A DNA stretch of 14,428 nt from NCBI GenBank assembly GCA_023432855.1, contig JAEZEZ010000009.1:1-14428 (forward strand), in the 5' to 3' direction. The notes below the pieces were generated by a model. That model had not been told where the DNA came from and ran no database searches. It worked only from the letters and a program-made list of their open reading frames with translations. The DNA is from Pseudomonadota bacterium. Lineage in GTDB: Bacteria; Pseudomonadota; Alphaproteobacteria; Caulobacterales; Caulobacteraceae. The stretch's first letter is position 1, and every line of letters starts with the position of its first letter. The translations under genes were made by a program, and so were the position numbers. This document shows positions 1 through 9,494 of this stretch, one piece after another.

Positions 1-14
1 GGAGGAGACAGCGG

Positions 15-332
15 CTACTTCACCGGGATCCGGCCCACGATCTGCTTCATGGTCTCCACCCGGGTGGGCAGGTCCGCCGCCAGGCGCGAGGCGATCTCGC
101 GCGCGCCCACCGGATAGGCGTCGCCGCCCTCGGCGATGTCCTGGGCCATGGCGGCGGCCTCCAGCAGCAGCGTCTCCAGCGCCTCCACCTGCTCCACGGC
201 CAGGGCGCGGGCCTCCATCTGCAGGCGCTTGACCCGCTCGGTCGTGGTTTCGGGCGCGCGCATCAGGTCATAGACCTCCGCCTCGGGGGTCACCACGCGC
301 AGTTTCGGTTCGCTCTTGCCTTTTCCGGCCAT
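15..332 (-). CDS. Small helical protein of unknown function
   Basis: A 105-residue protein I do not recognise. The ATG at 332 is preferred over an upstream in-frame ATG at 398 because AAGGAG lies about 8 bases before it on the minus strand, and because the upstream 22 codons would be read through an inverted repeat. It starts MAGKGKSEPK, has a basic N-terminus, and then a long Glu/Ala/Leu-rich stretch (about residues 25-70) that should be helical, possibly coiled coil. No signal peptide, membrane segment or cysteines are seen. It is divergent from the liu cluster and ends at a TAG about 14 bases from the window edge, so its own downstream neighbours are not visible. It is probably a lineage-restricted hypothetical protein. 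The coding call is supported by the good ribosome binding site and composition; the function is unknown. Confidence 0.7.
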   Translation of the reverse strand: MAGKGKSEPKLRVVTPEAEVYDLMRAPETTTERVKRLQMEARALAVEQVEALETLLLEAAAMAQDIAEGGDAYPVGAREIASRLAADLPTRVETMKQIVGRIPVK

Positions 333-346
333 GAAGACGCTCCTTT

Positions 347-375
347 CGATCCGATGCTGACGCAGAATCGGATCG
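347..375. promoter_or_regulatory. 9-bp inverted repeat upstream of the small gene
   Basis: CGATCCGAT (347-355) and ATCGGATCG (367-375) are perfect inverted copies with an 11-base spacer, so the arm centres are about 20 bp apart, close to two helical turns. The inner edge lies two bases from the ribosome binding site of the leftward gene. It could be a dimeric operator for the divergent promoter region (333-526) or a hairpin in the leader of the leftward mRNA. A GAATC (GANTC type) overlaps it at 365-369. The symmetry is directly visible; the role is inferred. Confidence 0.5.
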
Positions 376-526
376 TTCCGAAGCGTGGCCGCAGCCATAT
401 GAACGCGGCTTGAGCGAATTGCGGCCGGACTGTGGCAGATCGGCCCCAGCCCCTGTTCCGTATTGGCGCAGATCAGGGTTTACGCCCGCTCTTTCCCCGG
501 CGCGCGGCGCCGTCTATGCCTGCGTC

Positions 527-2134
<1,608 letters not shown>

Positions 2135-2153
2135 GGACGGCAACGCTTCGCCC

Positions 2154-2223
2154 GTCGACAGGCTTGGGGTGAGGCTTTCCTCTGTCGCGGCATTTCAGTA
2201 GGCCTCATCCTGAGCCTGTCGAC
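2154..2223. repeat. Degenerate dispersed inverted repeat between liuB and liuC
   Basis: The arms at 2154-2175 (GTCGACAGGCTTGGGGTGAG...) and 2202-2223 (GCCTCATCCTGAGCCTGTCG...) are inverted copies with 3 mismatches in 22, separated by 26 bases. The right arm shares the core CCTCATCCTGAGCCTGTCGA with the better-preserved repeat at 7676-7748, so the two belong to one family. It fills much of the 136-base gap between liuB and liuC, where it could form an RNA hairpin that protects the upstream message or partly terminates transcription. Confidence 0.8.
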
Positions 2224-2270
2224 CCGAAGGGCGGCGCGCAGCAGTCAAGGACGAGGCCGGAGCCCTGCAC

Positions 2271-3140
2271 ATGACCGACATCCCCCCCAACGATCCGCCC
2301 AACAACGCCATCGCCGACGGTCTGCTCGACGAGCCGGCGCCCGACGCCGAGACCAGCGCCGTATTGGTGGACTCGACCGCCGACGGCGCGGTCACGGTCA
2401 CCATCAACCGGCCGGAGCGGAAGAACGCCTTCGACGCCGAGACCGTCGCCGCCCTGCACGAGGCCTTCGAGACCCTGCAGAACCAGGACGGCGTTCGCGC
2501 GGTGTTCGTGCGCGGGGCCGGCGGGACCTTCTGCGCCGGCGCCGACCTCGACTGGATGCGCTCGGCCGTGGAGTGGAGCGAGTCGGACAACCGCGACGAC
2601 GCCATGATGCTGGCGAAGATGCTCAAGGCCCTGCACGACATCCCCGCGCTGACCGTCGCGCTTGTCGAGGGCGCAGCCATGGGGGGAGGGGCCGGCATCG
2701 TCGCCGCCTGCGATACCGCCATCGCCGTGCGCGGTGCGAAGTTCGCCTTCAGCGAAGTCCGGCTGGGCCTGACGCCCGCCACCATCAGCCCCTACGTGGT
2801 CGAGGCCATCGGCCCGCGCCGCGCCCGCGCCCTGTTCGCTACCGGCATGGTCTTCGACGCCGAAGACGCCCTGGCGATCGGGCTGGTGGACCGGCTGGTC
2901 AATGACGCCGCTGCGCTCGACGAGGCCCGTGAATGGGTCCTGGGCGAGACGCGCTCGACCGCGCCCGGCGCCGTGCGCGACGCCAAGGAGCTGGTGCGGT
3001 ACGTCCAGCAGCACCGCAGGATCGATCACGACGTCATGGACGAGACCGCCCGCCGCATCGCCGCCCGCCGGGTCAGCCCGGAGGGACAGGAGGGCGTTCG
3101 CGCCTTCCTCGAGCGTCGCAAGCCGGCCTGGAGGGTGTAA
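2271..3140 (+). CDS. liuC: Methylglutaconyl-CoA hydratase (enoyl-CoA hydratase family)
   Basis: A 289-residue crotonase-fold enzyme predicted to hydrate 3-methylglutaconyl-CoA to HMG-CoA, the step after the carboxylase. Family signs are INRPERKNAFD (45-55), the CoA/oxyanion-hole stretch FCAGADLDWM (87-96), EGAAMGGGAGIVAACD (133-148) and FSEVRLGLTPATISPYVV (160-177). Glu162 in SEVRLG corresponds to the conserved second catalytic glutamate. The DLDWM and ATISPYVV signatures are typical of bacterial LiuC rather than of fatty-acid enoyl-CoA hydratases. The first 30 or so residues are an acidic Pro/Asn-rich extension beyond the usual start; no better internal ATG is seen, and the site before 2271 is weak. 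It lies 136 bases after liuB, across a repeat, and 30 bases before the DUF3667 gene. The assignment is strengthened by liuB and liuD; exact substrate preference is inferred. Confidence 0.88.
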   Translation: MTDIPPNDPPNNAIADGLLDEPAPDAETSAVLVDSTADGAVTVTINRPERKNAFDAETVAALHEAFETLQNQDGVRAVFVRGAGGTFCAGADLDWMRSAVEWSESDNRDDAMMLAKMLKALHDIPALTVALVEGAAMGGGAGIVAACDTAIAVRGAKFAFSEVRLGLTPATISPYVVEAIGPRRARALFATGMVFDAEDALAIGLVDRLVNDAAALDEAREWVLGETRSTAPGAVRDAKELVRYVQQHRRIDHDVMDETARRIAARRVSPEGQEGVRAFLERRKPAWRV

Positions 3141-3170
3141 GCTCCGCCCGGGAGTCGTTCCGGGGGGAGC

Positions 3171-4274
3171 ATGTCCAGGGAATTCGAACTGATCGGCATG
3201 GCCGCCGCTGGCGGCTGGCTGAAGTGGCGGCGCGAGCGCGCGGACCTCGAACCGGGCACGCCGTGCCAGAACTGCCAGACCCCGCTCGAAGGGCCCTACT
3301 GCCACAGCTGCGGCCAGCTGGCGGAGGACATGCACAAGTCGGTGTGGAAGCTCTTCGGCGAGGTGCTGGAGAGCTTCTTCCACTACGACGGGCGTCTGTT
3401 CCGCACCCTTCCGAATCTGGTCATCCGGCCGGGCCGGCTGACCCGCAGCTACCTCGACGGCCGGCGCACCTCGCAGGTGCCGCCGTTCCGGCTCTTTCTG
3501 GTCGCCCTGCTGGTCGCCTTTCTCGCCGGTCAGTGCTCGAGCCGCAACGCGCCTGAGCTTGCAGGCGAGCGTCCCGCCAACAGCGTGCGGGTCGGCTCCC
3601 TCGAGGAGGGGCGCAAGGCGATCATGGCCGACGAAAGCCTGACCGAGGAGGAGCGCGCCGAGGCTCTGAATCTCCTCAACAGCGGCTGGATGAGGGGGCT
3701 GGAATCGATCGGCGGCGAGGTGACCGTCACCGACGATGAAGCTGCCAGGACGCCGGCCGCGGAAAAGGGCGTGGTTCCGGAGTCCATGACCCTCAAGCCC
3801 GGCCAGAAGGTGCGGGTCATGGGCCGCGAGGACGACGCCGCCACCCAATGGTTCACCGAACGCATCCGGGCGATCAACGAGAACCCCGAACGCTTCTTCA
3901 TGATCCTCGAGACCTGGGCGCACCGGGTGGCGGTGCTCGCCCTGCCGGTCTCGGCGCTGATCCTCAGCCTGCTCTTCGTCTTCCAGCGGCGGTTTTTCGT
4001 CTTCGACCACCTGGTCTTCTCGATGCACTCCCTGTCGTTCCAGCTCCTGCTGCTGACGGCCATCCTGTTCCTGTCGATGGCGATGGGGGGCTGGGCCTGG
4101 TGGCTGGTCGTCCTCGCGCCGGTCCACCTCTTCGTCCACATGCGCGGGACCTATGGCACGCACTGGGCGCTGACCCTGCTGCGGATGTTCGTCCTGTTCA
4201 TCTTCACCGTGATCGCCTTCAGCATCCTGGCGCTGCTGTGGCTCTACCTCGGCATCAACGAGATGGGCGGGTAG
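3171..4274 (+). CDS. DUF3667 family zinc-ribbon membrane protein
   Basis: A 367-residue membrane protein of the DUF3667 type, function unknown. An N-terminal zinc ribbon has CQNC (Cys32, Cys35) and CHSC (Cys44, Cys47). A conserved region follows with FHYDGRLFRTLPNLVIRPGR (70-89), then a first hydrophobic segment at about 105-121. A soluble loop of about 130 residues (122-250) carries charged, partly acidic sequence. At least three or four more hydrophobic segments follow (about 252-271, 288-305, 306-324 and 335-361). GGGGGAG just before the ATG at 3171 is a good ribosome binding site. It starts 30 bases after liuC, so it is probably co-transcribed, yet nothing in the fold suggests a role in leucine breakdown. 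Family members are commonly placed as polytopic inner-membrane proteins with a cytoplasmic ribbon. A transport, envelope or signalling role would be a guess. Confidence 0.85.
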   Translation: MSREFELIGMAAAGGWLKWRRERADLEPGTPCQNCQTPLEGPYCHSCGQLAEDMHKSVWKLFGEVLESFFHYDGRLFRTLPNLVIRPGRLTRSYLDGRRTSQVPPFRLFLVALLVAFLAGQCSSRNAPELAGERPANSVRVGSLEEGRKAIMADESLTEEERAEALNLLNSGWMRGLESIGGEVTVTDDEAARTPAAEKGVVPESMTLKPGQKVRVMGREDDAATQWFTERIRAINENPERFFMILETWAHRVAVLALPVSALILSLLFVFQRRFFVFDHLVFSMHSLSFQLLLLTAILFLSMAMGGWAWWLVVLAPVHLFVHMRGTYGTHWALTLLRMFVLFIFTVIAFSILALLWLYLGINEMGG

Positions 4275-4284
4275 GGGCCAGTTT

Positions 4285-4498
4285 CCTTCCCTCTCGGGAG
4301 GGAAGGAGGTCCCGGCATGCCGGAGCGCAAAGCGCGCAGGCCCATGCCGGAGGAAGAAAGGGAACGGACGCGAAGCGTCCGCCAGCGACGATGGAAGAAG
4401 GTGCGCTACGCGCACGCCACTCTTCCTCCCGCGCAAGGATCTCCTGCGCTGCCGCGCCTCCGATGCGCGGGGCCCTCCTTCCCTCCAAGGAGGGAAGG
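4285..4498. repeat. Mosaic palindromic (REP/BIME-like) element before liuD
   Basis: About 214 bases packed with short hairpins and bounded by two similar palindromes. The left one has arms CCTTCCCTC (4285-4293) and GAGGGAAGG (4298-4306); the right one has CCTTCCCTCC (4477-4486) and GGAGGGAAGG (4489-4498). Between them lie CGGCATG...CATGCCG, GGACGC-gaa-GCGTCC (4366-4380), GTGCGC-tac-GCGCAC (4401-4415), CCGCGC...GCGCGG (4452-4470), and a long-range pair GGAGGAAG (4349-4356) with CTTCCTCC (4422-4429). There is no plausible coding content on this stretch. It nearly fills the 277-base gap between the DUF3667 gene and liuD and may end or weaken transcription there. Confidence 0.75.
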
Positions 4499-4551
4499 AT
4501 GAACACGTCCGCCCCCTTGCCAACCGTCGCGGCGCATTGGATTGAAGCCCC

Positions 4552-6552
<2,001 letters not shown>

Positions 6553-6564
6553 CGCTGCCCTTCT

Positions 6565-6678
6565 CCCTCTCCGCCTGCGGAGAGGGACAGGCCGCGCAGC
6601 GGCCAGGGTGTGGCCCGTACGTCCGCCCGCAGCGTTGCCACACCCGGCGCTTCGCGCCACCCTCTCCAGAGGAGAGGG
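6565..6678. repeat. Mosaic palindromic repeat, copy A (left flank of DUF559 gene)
   Basis: A string of hairpins: CCCTCTCCGC/GCGGAGAGGG (6565-6574, 6577-6586), GCCGC-gca-GCGGC (6591-6603), GTGTGG (6608-6613) pairing with CCACAC (6638-6643), GGCGC-ttc-GCGCC (6646-6658), and CCCTCTCC-aga-GGAGAGGG (6660-6678). The same modules occur in reverse orientation in copy B (7034-7178). It begins 12 bases after the liuD stop, so it may also act as the 3' end structure of the liuD message. Its right edge supplies the purine-rich sequence before the DUF559 start. Confidence 0.88.
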
Positions 6679-6681
6679 AAA

Positions 6682-7029
6682 TTGGCGTCACCTGAGGTTC
6701 AGCGCGCGCGCACGATGCGGAAGTCGCTCACGCCGCCGGAAGCCCGGCTGTGGTCGGCGCTGAAGCTCCTGCGCGCCGAGGGCTACAAGTTCCGCCGCCA
6801 GGTTCCATATCGCGGCTATTTTCTCGATTTCGCCTGCCTGAGCCGTAAGCTGTGTGTGGAGGTAGACGGCGGCTTCCACTTCACCCCAGATCGGCTTCGC
6901 CACGATCAGGTGAGGGACGCCGTGCTCGCGGGGGACGGATTCCTCACCTTGAGGCTGGCTCCGGTTGATATCCGCGATAACCTCGACGGCATCATGATCC
7001 GGATCCGCGAAACCCTGGCACACCGATGA
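6682..7029 (+). CDS. DUF559 (Vsr-like PD-(D/E)XK) putative endonuclease
   Basis: A 115-residue protein if started at the TTG at 6682, which has GGAGAGGG just upstream and includes the conserved RARTMRKSLTPPEARLW start of the domain. An ATG at 6715 would cut into the domain, and a longer frame from 6610 would be read through repeat sequence. The domain then shows FRRQVPYRGYFLDFAC (38-52) and VEVDGG (59-64). Asp49, Glu60 and Asp62 are the likely metal-binding residues of the restriction-endonuclease-like fold. The usual C-terminal LRFWN-type motif is altered here (LTLRLAPVDIRDNLDG). DUF559 proteins are predicted nucleases related to very-short-patch repair enzymes; their role is not established. 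The gene sits exactly between two inverted repeat copies, with its stop codon one base before copy B. The family call is firm; activity and mobility are inferred. Confidence 0.85.
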   Translation: MASPEVQRARTMRKSLTPPEARLWSALKLLRAEGYKFRRQVPYRGYFLDFACLSRKLCVEVDGGFHFTPDRLRHDQVRDAVLAGDGFLTLRLAPVDIRDNLDGIMIRIRETLAHR

Positions 7030-7033
7030 ATTT

Positions 7034-7178
7034 GCCTCTCCTCTGGAGAGGGTGGCGCGAAGCGCCGGGTGTGGCTCTTTCTCATCCAAGGAGGGCGGCG
7101 AGCGGTGGTGTAGCCCGGCGGCCGGCGTTCCACACCCTGGCCGCTTTGCGGCCTGTCCCTCTCCGCTTGCGGAGAGGG
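7034..7178. repeat. Mosaic palindromic repeat, copy B (right flank, inverted)
   Basis: Read on the minus strand this element has the same order of modules as copy A. CCCTCTCCGC/GCGGAGAGGG type arms lie at 7157-7178, then GGCCGCAAAGCGGCC, the GGGTGTGG half, CCACACCCGGCGCTTCGCGC, and the CTCTCC/GGAGAG hairpin next to the gene. The outer parts (about 45 bases each) match copy A closely. The middle, about 7076-7130, differs in sequence and length. It starts within a few bases of the DUF559 stop codon. Confidence 0.87.
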
Positions 7179-7242
7179 AGAATGTCAGCTGCGACCTCCC
7201 TGCCCCTCGCGCCGGGGGCGAGACTCCCGCTAAACCCCACCC

Positions 7243-7656
7243 ATGGCGCTTCACCTCATCAAGCTCTGCGTCGGCGTCGACCGGATCGAGCAGCTCACCG
7301 CCTGGGGGCGGGAGGAGCGCGGCAAGGGCCGTACGCCGATCGTTCACACGCGCATGACGCCCAAACGCCTGGCCGAACTGATGGACGGGGGTTCGCTCTA
7401 CTGGGTGATCAAGGGCGTAGTGACCTGCCGCCAGCCGATCGTCGACATTCGTACGCTCGAGGACGGGACGCAGCGGTCACGCTGCGAGATCGAACTGGCC
7501 GAAGATGTCATCCGCACCGCGCCCCAGCGCCGCGGCGCCTTCCAGGGTTGGCGCTACTACGAGGGCCGGGACGTGACCCCCGACCTGCAGAGCTGGGAAG
7601 CCGGCGAACTGCCGCCTGGCCTTGCGGAGGAACTGAGGGCGCTGGGGGCCTGGTAG
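7243..7656 (+). CDS. DUF1489 family protein
   Basis: A 137-residue soluble protein of the DUF1489 family, which is widespread in alphaproteobacteria and has no assigned function. The start MALHLIKLCVGVDRIEQL and the central segment around LYWVIKGVVTCRQPIVDI (about 52-69) are family-typical. The end (RRGAFQGWRYYEGRDVTPDL, near 101-120) is also conserved in the family. No signal peptide or transmembrane segment is seen. The ATG at 7243 has only a weak upstream site, but it matches the usual family start. It stands alone between repeat copy B and the inverted repeat at 7676-7748, convergent with panC. There is no sign of decay. Confidence 0.85.
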   Translation: MALHLIKLCVGVDRIEQLTAWGREERGKGRTPIVHTRMTPKRLAELMDGGSLYWVIKGVVTCRQPIVDIRTLEDGTQRSRCEIELAEDVIRTAPQRRGAFQGWRYYEGRDVTPDLQSWEAGELPPGLAEELRALGAW

Positions 7657-7675
7657 CCCTGCCGGAAATCCTCGT

Positions 7676-7748
7676 CCTTCGACAAGCTCAGGATGAGGGT
7701 TTCTCCAAGGCTGCGCCTCCAGTAGCCCTCATCCTGAGCCTGTCGAAG
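7676..7748. repeat. 23-bp inverted repeat between convergent genes, possible bidirectional terminator
   Basis: The arms CCTTCGACAAGCTCAGGATG(AGGG) at 7676-7699 and (CCCTC)ATCCTGAGCCTGTCGAAG at 7726-7748 are inverted copies with a single mismatch and a 26-base spacer. It lies between the stop codons of the DUF1489 gene (7656) and panC (7766). That is the right place for a structure that ends both transcripts, though no T-run follows either arm. The same arm sequence recurs at 2202-2223. This type of repeat is scattered widely in many alphaproteobacterial genomes. Confidence 0.85.
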
Positions 7749-7765
7749 CACGATGGCGCCTGGCG

Positions 7766-8623
7766 CTACACCGCCACGTTGTCGATCAGCCGCGTCTGGC
7801 CGAGCCACGCCGCCGCCAGCACGCGGGCCGGGGCGGTGGCGGTGTGCTCGAACGGCGACAGGTCCTGGGCGGAGCGGACCGCGACGTAGTCAACGTCGCG
7901 GAAACCCGCTTCACGAACCGCCGCCTTGGCCCAGGCTTCCACCTCCGCCACCGGCTCGCCCGACCCCGCCTTCGCCGCGGCCTCCCTCAGGATCACGTTT
8001 AGCTTCGCCGCCACCGCCCGCTCCGCCGGCGCCAGGTAGGCGTTGCGCGAGCTCATGGCCAGGCCGTCCGCCTCGCGCACGGTTTCGCCCGCCAAGATCT
8101 CCACGGGCAGGTCGAGGTCGGCGGCCATGCGGCGGATGACCAGCAGCTGCTGGAAGTCCTTCTCGCCGAACACCGCCACATCCGGCTGGACCTGGTTCAG
8201 CAGCTTGGCCACGACCAGGGCCACCCCGCCGAACATCTGCGGCCGGAACCGGCCTTCGAGATCGTCGGTCACCCCCGAGACGGTCACGGCGGTGGCGAAG
8301 CCCGGCGGATACATTGTCAGCGGCGTCGGCAGAAACAGCAGATCGCAGCCGGCGGCCGCCAGCAGCTCCGCGTCCGTCGCTTCCTGGCGCGGGTAGCGGT
8401 CCAGGTCTTCGGTCGGGGCGAACTGGGTCGGGTTGACGAAGACGCTGGCGCAGACCCGGTCGCAGCGCGTCCTGGCCTGGCGGACCAGCGACAGGTGGCC
8501 TTCATGCAGGGCGCCCATGGTCGGCACGAAACCGACACTCCACCCCGCGCCGCGCCAGGCGGCGACCGCCGCGCGCAGATCGATGACGGAGCGGGCCGTG
8601 GGCAGGGGCGAAGGTGCTGACAT
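7766..8623 (-). CDS. panC: Pantothenate synthetase
   Basis: A 285-residue enzyme that joins pantoate and beta-alanine using ATP to give pantothenate, in coenzyme A synthesis. Nucleotidyltransferase-fold signs are PTMGALHEGH with the HxGH motif at 40-43, VFVNPTQF (61-68), FGEKDFQQL (152-160) and the KMSKS-like MSSRN at 190-194. Length fits the family. The ATG at 8623 is chosen over a GTG at 8641; neither has a clear ribosome binding site, so the start is less certain than the identity. It reads leftward, divergent from the SPOR lipoprotein gene with 75 bases between starts. panB is not in the window. The CoA product links loosely to the acyl-CoA chemistry of the liu cluster, but no co-regulation is visible. 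Confidence 0.96.
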   Translation of the reverse strand: MSAPSPLPTARSVIDLRAAVAAWRGAGWSVGFVPTMGALHEGHLSLVRQARTRCDRVCASVFVNPTQFAPTEDLDRYPRQEATDAELLAAAGCDLLFLPTPLTMYPPGFATAVTVSGVTDDLEGRFRPQMFGGVALVVAKLLNQVQPDVAVFGEKDFQQLLVIRRMAADLDLPVEILAGETVREADGLAMSSRNAYLAPAERAVAAKLNVILREAAAKAGSGEPVAEVEAWAKAAVREAGFRDVDYVAVRSAQDLSPFEHTATAPARVLAAAWLGQTRLIDNVAV

Positions 8624-8698
8624 GGTTAGGAAAACAGCCACGCTTGTTAAGGACGTTTCTGCACCGTGCTTAAAGGCGCAGGCGCTAGGGTCCGGCTT

Positions 8699-9343
8699 AT
8701 GGACCGTAGTCGCGTTTTCCGTCTAGCCGCCGCGCTGTGCGCGGCCGCCGGCCTGTCGAGCTGCATGGAAGCCCCGAAGAACGACGGCCGCATGTTCCAG
8801 CGCTGGGCCCAGGCCATCTCCGAGATCCCCGTCACCGACGAAGCCGCGCTCGCCCGGGCGGGGGGCCGAACCGCGCCGCCCGCGAAAGCCGCGCCCGCCG
8901 AGCGCCCGGGACTGGAGTTCACCGCCGAGGCCGCCGGCCTCCGGGCGCCGATCCGCATCGCCGTGGTCGACCCGCTGGAAATGCCGAACTCGCGCGATCT
9001 CAACCTTCGCTCCGTGATCGCCACGGCGGCGCCCGCCGCGGCCCGCCTGCAGCCGGCATCCATGACCTCGGCTCCCCGCGAGGCCGCGTCCGCCATGCGC
9101 GGGTCCCACGCCGCCCGCATCGCCGCCTTCCGCAGCCGCGCCGACGCCGAGGCGCAATGGAATGCGTTGCGCGAGAGGCATCCGGCCGTGTTCGCCGGGG
9201 TGACGCCCCAGTTCGAACCCGTCGATCTCGGCGCGAAGGGGACCTGGGTCCGGCTGAAAGCCGCCGGTCTCCCCAGCCCCGAAGCCGCCGCCCGCGTCTG
9301 CCAGGCCGCCGGCGTCTCCGATCCCTGGTGCGCGAAGGGGTAG
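8699..9343 (+). CDS. SPOR-domain lipoprotein
   Basis: A 214-residue predicted lipoprotein. The signal peptide MDRSRVFRLAAALCAAAG is followed by a lipobox LSSC with Cys22 as the lipidated residue. A Pro/Ala-rich linker region (about 50-130) leads to a C-terminal SPOR-like domain, about 135-212, seen as AARIAAFRSRADAEAQWNAL, a central GVTPQFEPVDLG, GTWVRLKAAGLPSPEAAARV and a final CQAAGVSDPWC with two cysteines. SPOR domains bind denuded glycan at division septa, so the protein probably sits in the periplasm, anchored to a membrane, near the septum. The ATG at 8699 puts the signal peptide at a normal length; a GTG at 8666 would add 11 residues. The gene is upstream of and parallel to mipZ, 151 bases away. 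The specific role is unknown. Confidence 0.82.
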   Translation: MDRSRVFRLAAALCAAAGLSSCMEAPKNDGRMFQRWAQAISEIPVTDEAALARAGGRTAPPAKAAPAERPGLEFTAEAAGLRAPIRIAVVDPLEMPNSRDLNLRSVIATAAPAAARLQPASMTSAPREAASAMRGSHAARIAAFRSRADAEAQWNALRERHPAVFAGVTPQFEPVDLGAKGTWVRLKAAGLPSPEAAARVCQAAGVSDPWCAKG

Positions 9344-9365
9344 GACAACCCCCGTCTCGCCTTGT

Positions 9366-9399
9366 AGCCCTGCGCATCGAAGCGCGAAGCGCGCAGGCT
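9366..9399. repeat. Hairpin module between the SPOR lipoprotein gene and mipZ
   Basis: CCTGCGC (9369-9375) pairs with GCGCAGG (9391-9397), and flanking AGC/GCT extends the stem with one bulge. The inner and right part, CGAAGCGCGAAGCGCGCAGG, matches CGGAGCGCAAAGCGCGCAGG in the element before liuD (4321-4340) at 18 of 20 positions. It follows the SPOR gene stop by about 25 bases and may act as its 3' end structure. Confidence 0.5.
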
Positions 9400-9405
9400 G
9401 TGCAC

Positions 9406-9476
9406 GAGTCCATTCGCCGCGTTGACGGAACCCCCTCGCAGGGCTCACCTCGGGACGGCCCCATTTGCTTTGAGTC
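9406..9476 (+). promoter_or_regulatory. Two GANTC (CcrM) sites upstream of mipZ
   Basis: GAGTC occurs at 9406-9410 and 9472-9476, the second ending 18 bases before the mipZ GTG. In Caulobacter crescentus, CcrM methylation of GANTC in the mipZ promoter activates its transcription through GcrA, so these sites are good candidates for the same cell-cycle control. A TTGACG at 9422-9427 resembles a -35 element, but no clear -10 follows at 17 bases. The sites are seen directly; regulation is inferred by analogy. Confidence 0.5.
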
Positions 9477-9494
9477 GGGGCGGGGGTTCGCAAA

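Noticed and set aside
4285..4498. CRISPR array or small RNA gene in the repeat-filled gap
   Set aside because: There are no regularly spaced direct repeats; the structure is palindromic and modular, and nothing indicates a promoter for a separate RNA.
4517..4545. Possible liuD promoter TTGCCA-17-GATTGA
   Set aside because: The -10 match is poor and transcription would begin only a few bases before the start codon.
6610..6681. Upstream ATG start for the DUF559 gene
   Set aside because: These 24 codons are read through hairpin sequence of repeat copy A and have no family similarity.
8647..8673. Two TTAA half-sites as a CtrA box between panC and the SPOR gene
   Set aside because: The spacing is about 19 bases instead of the 7 needed for a full CtrA site, and TTAA alone is too short to count.
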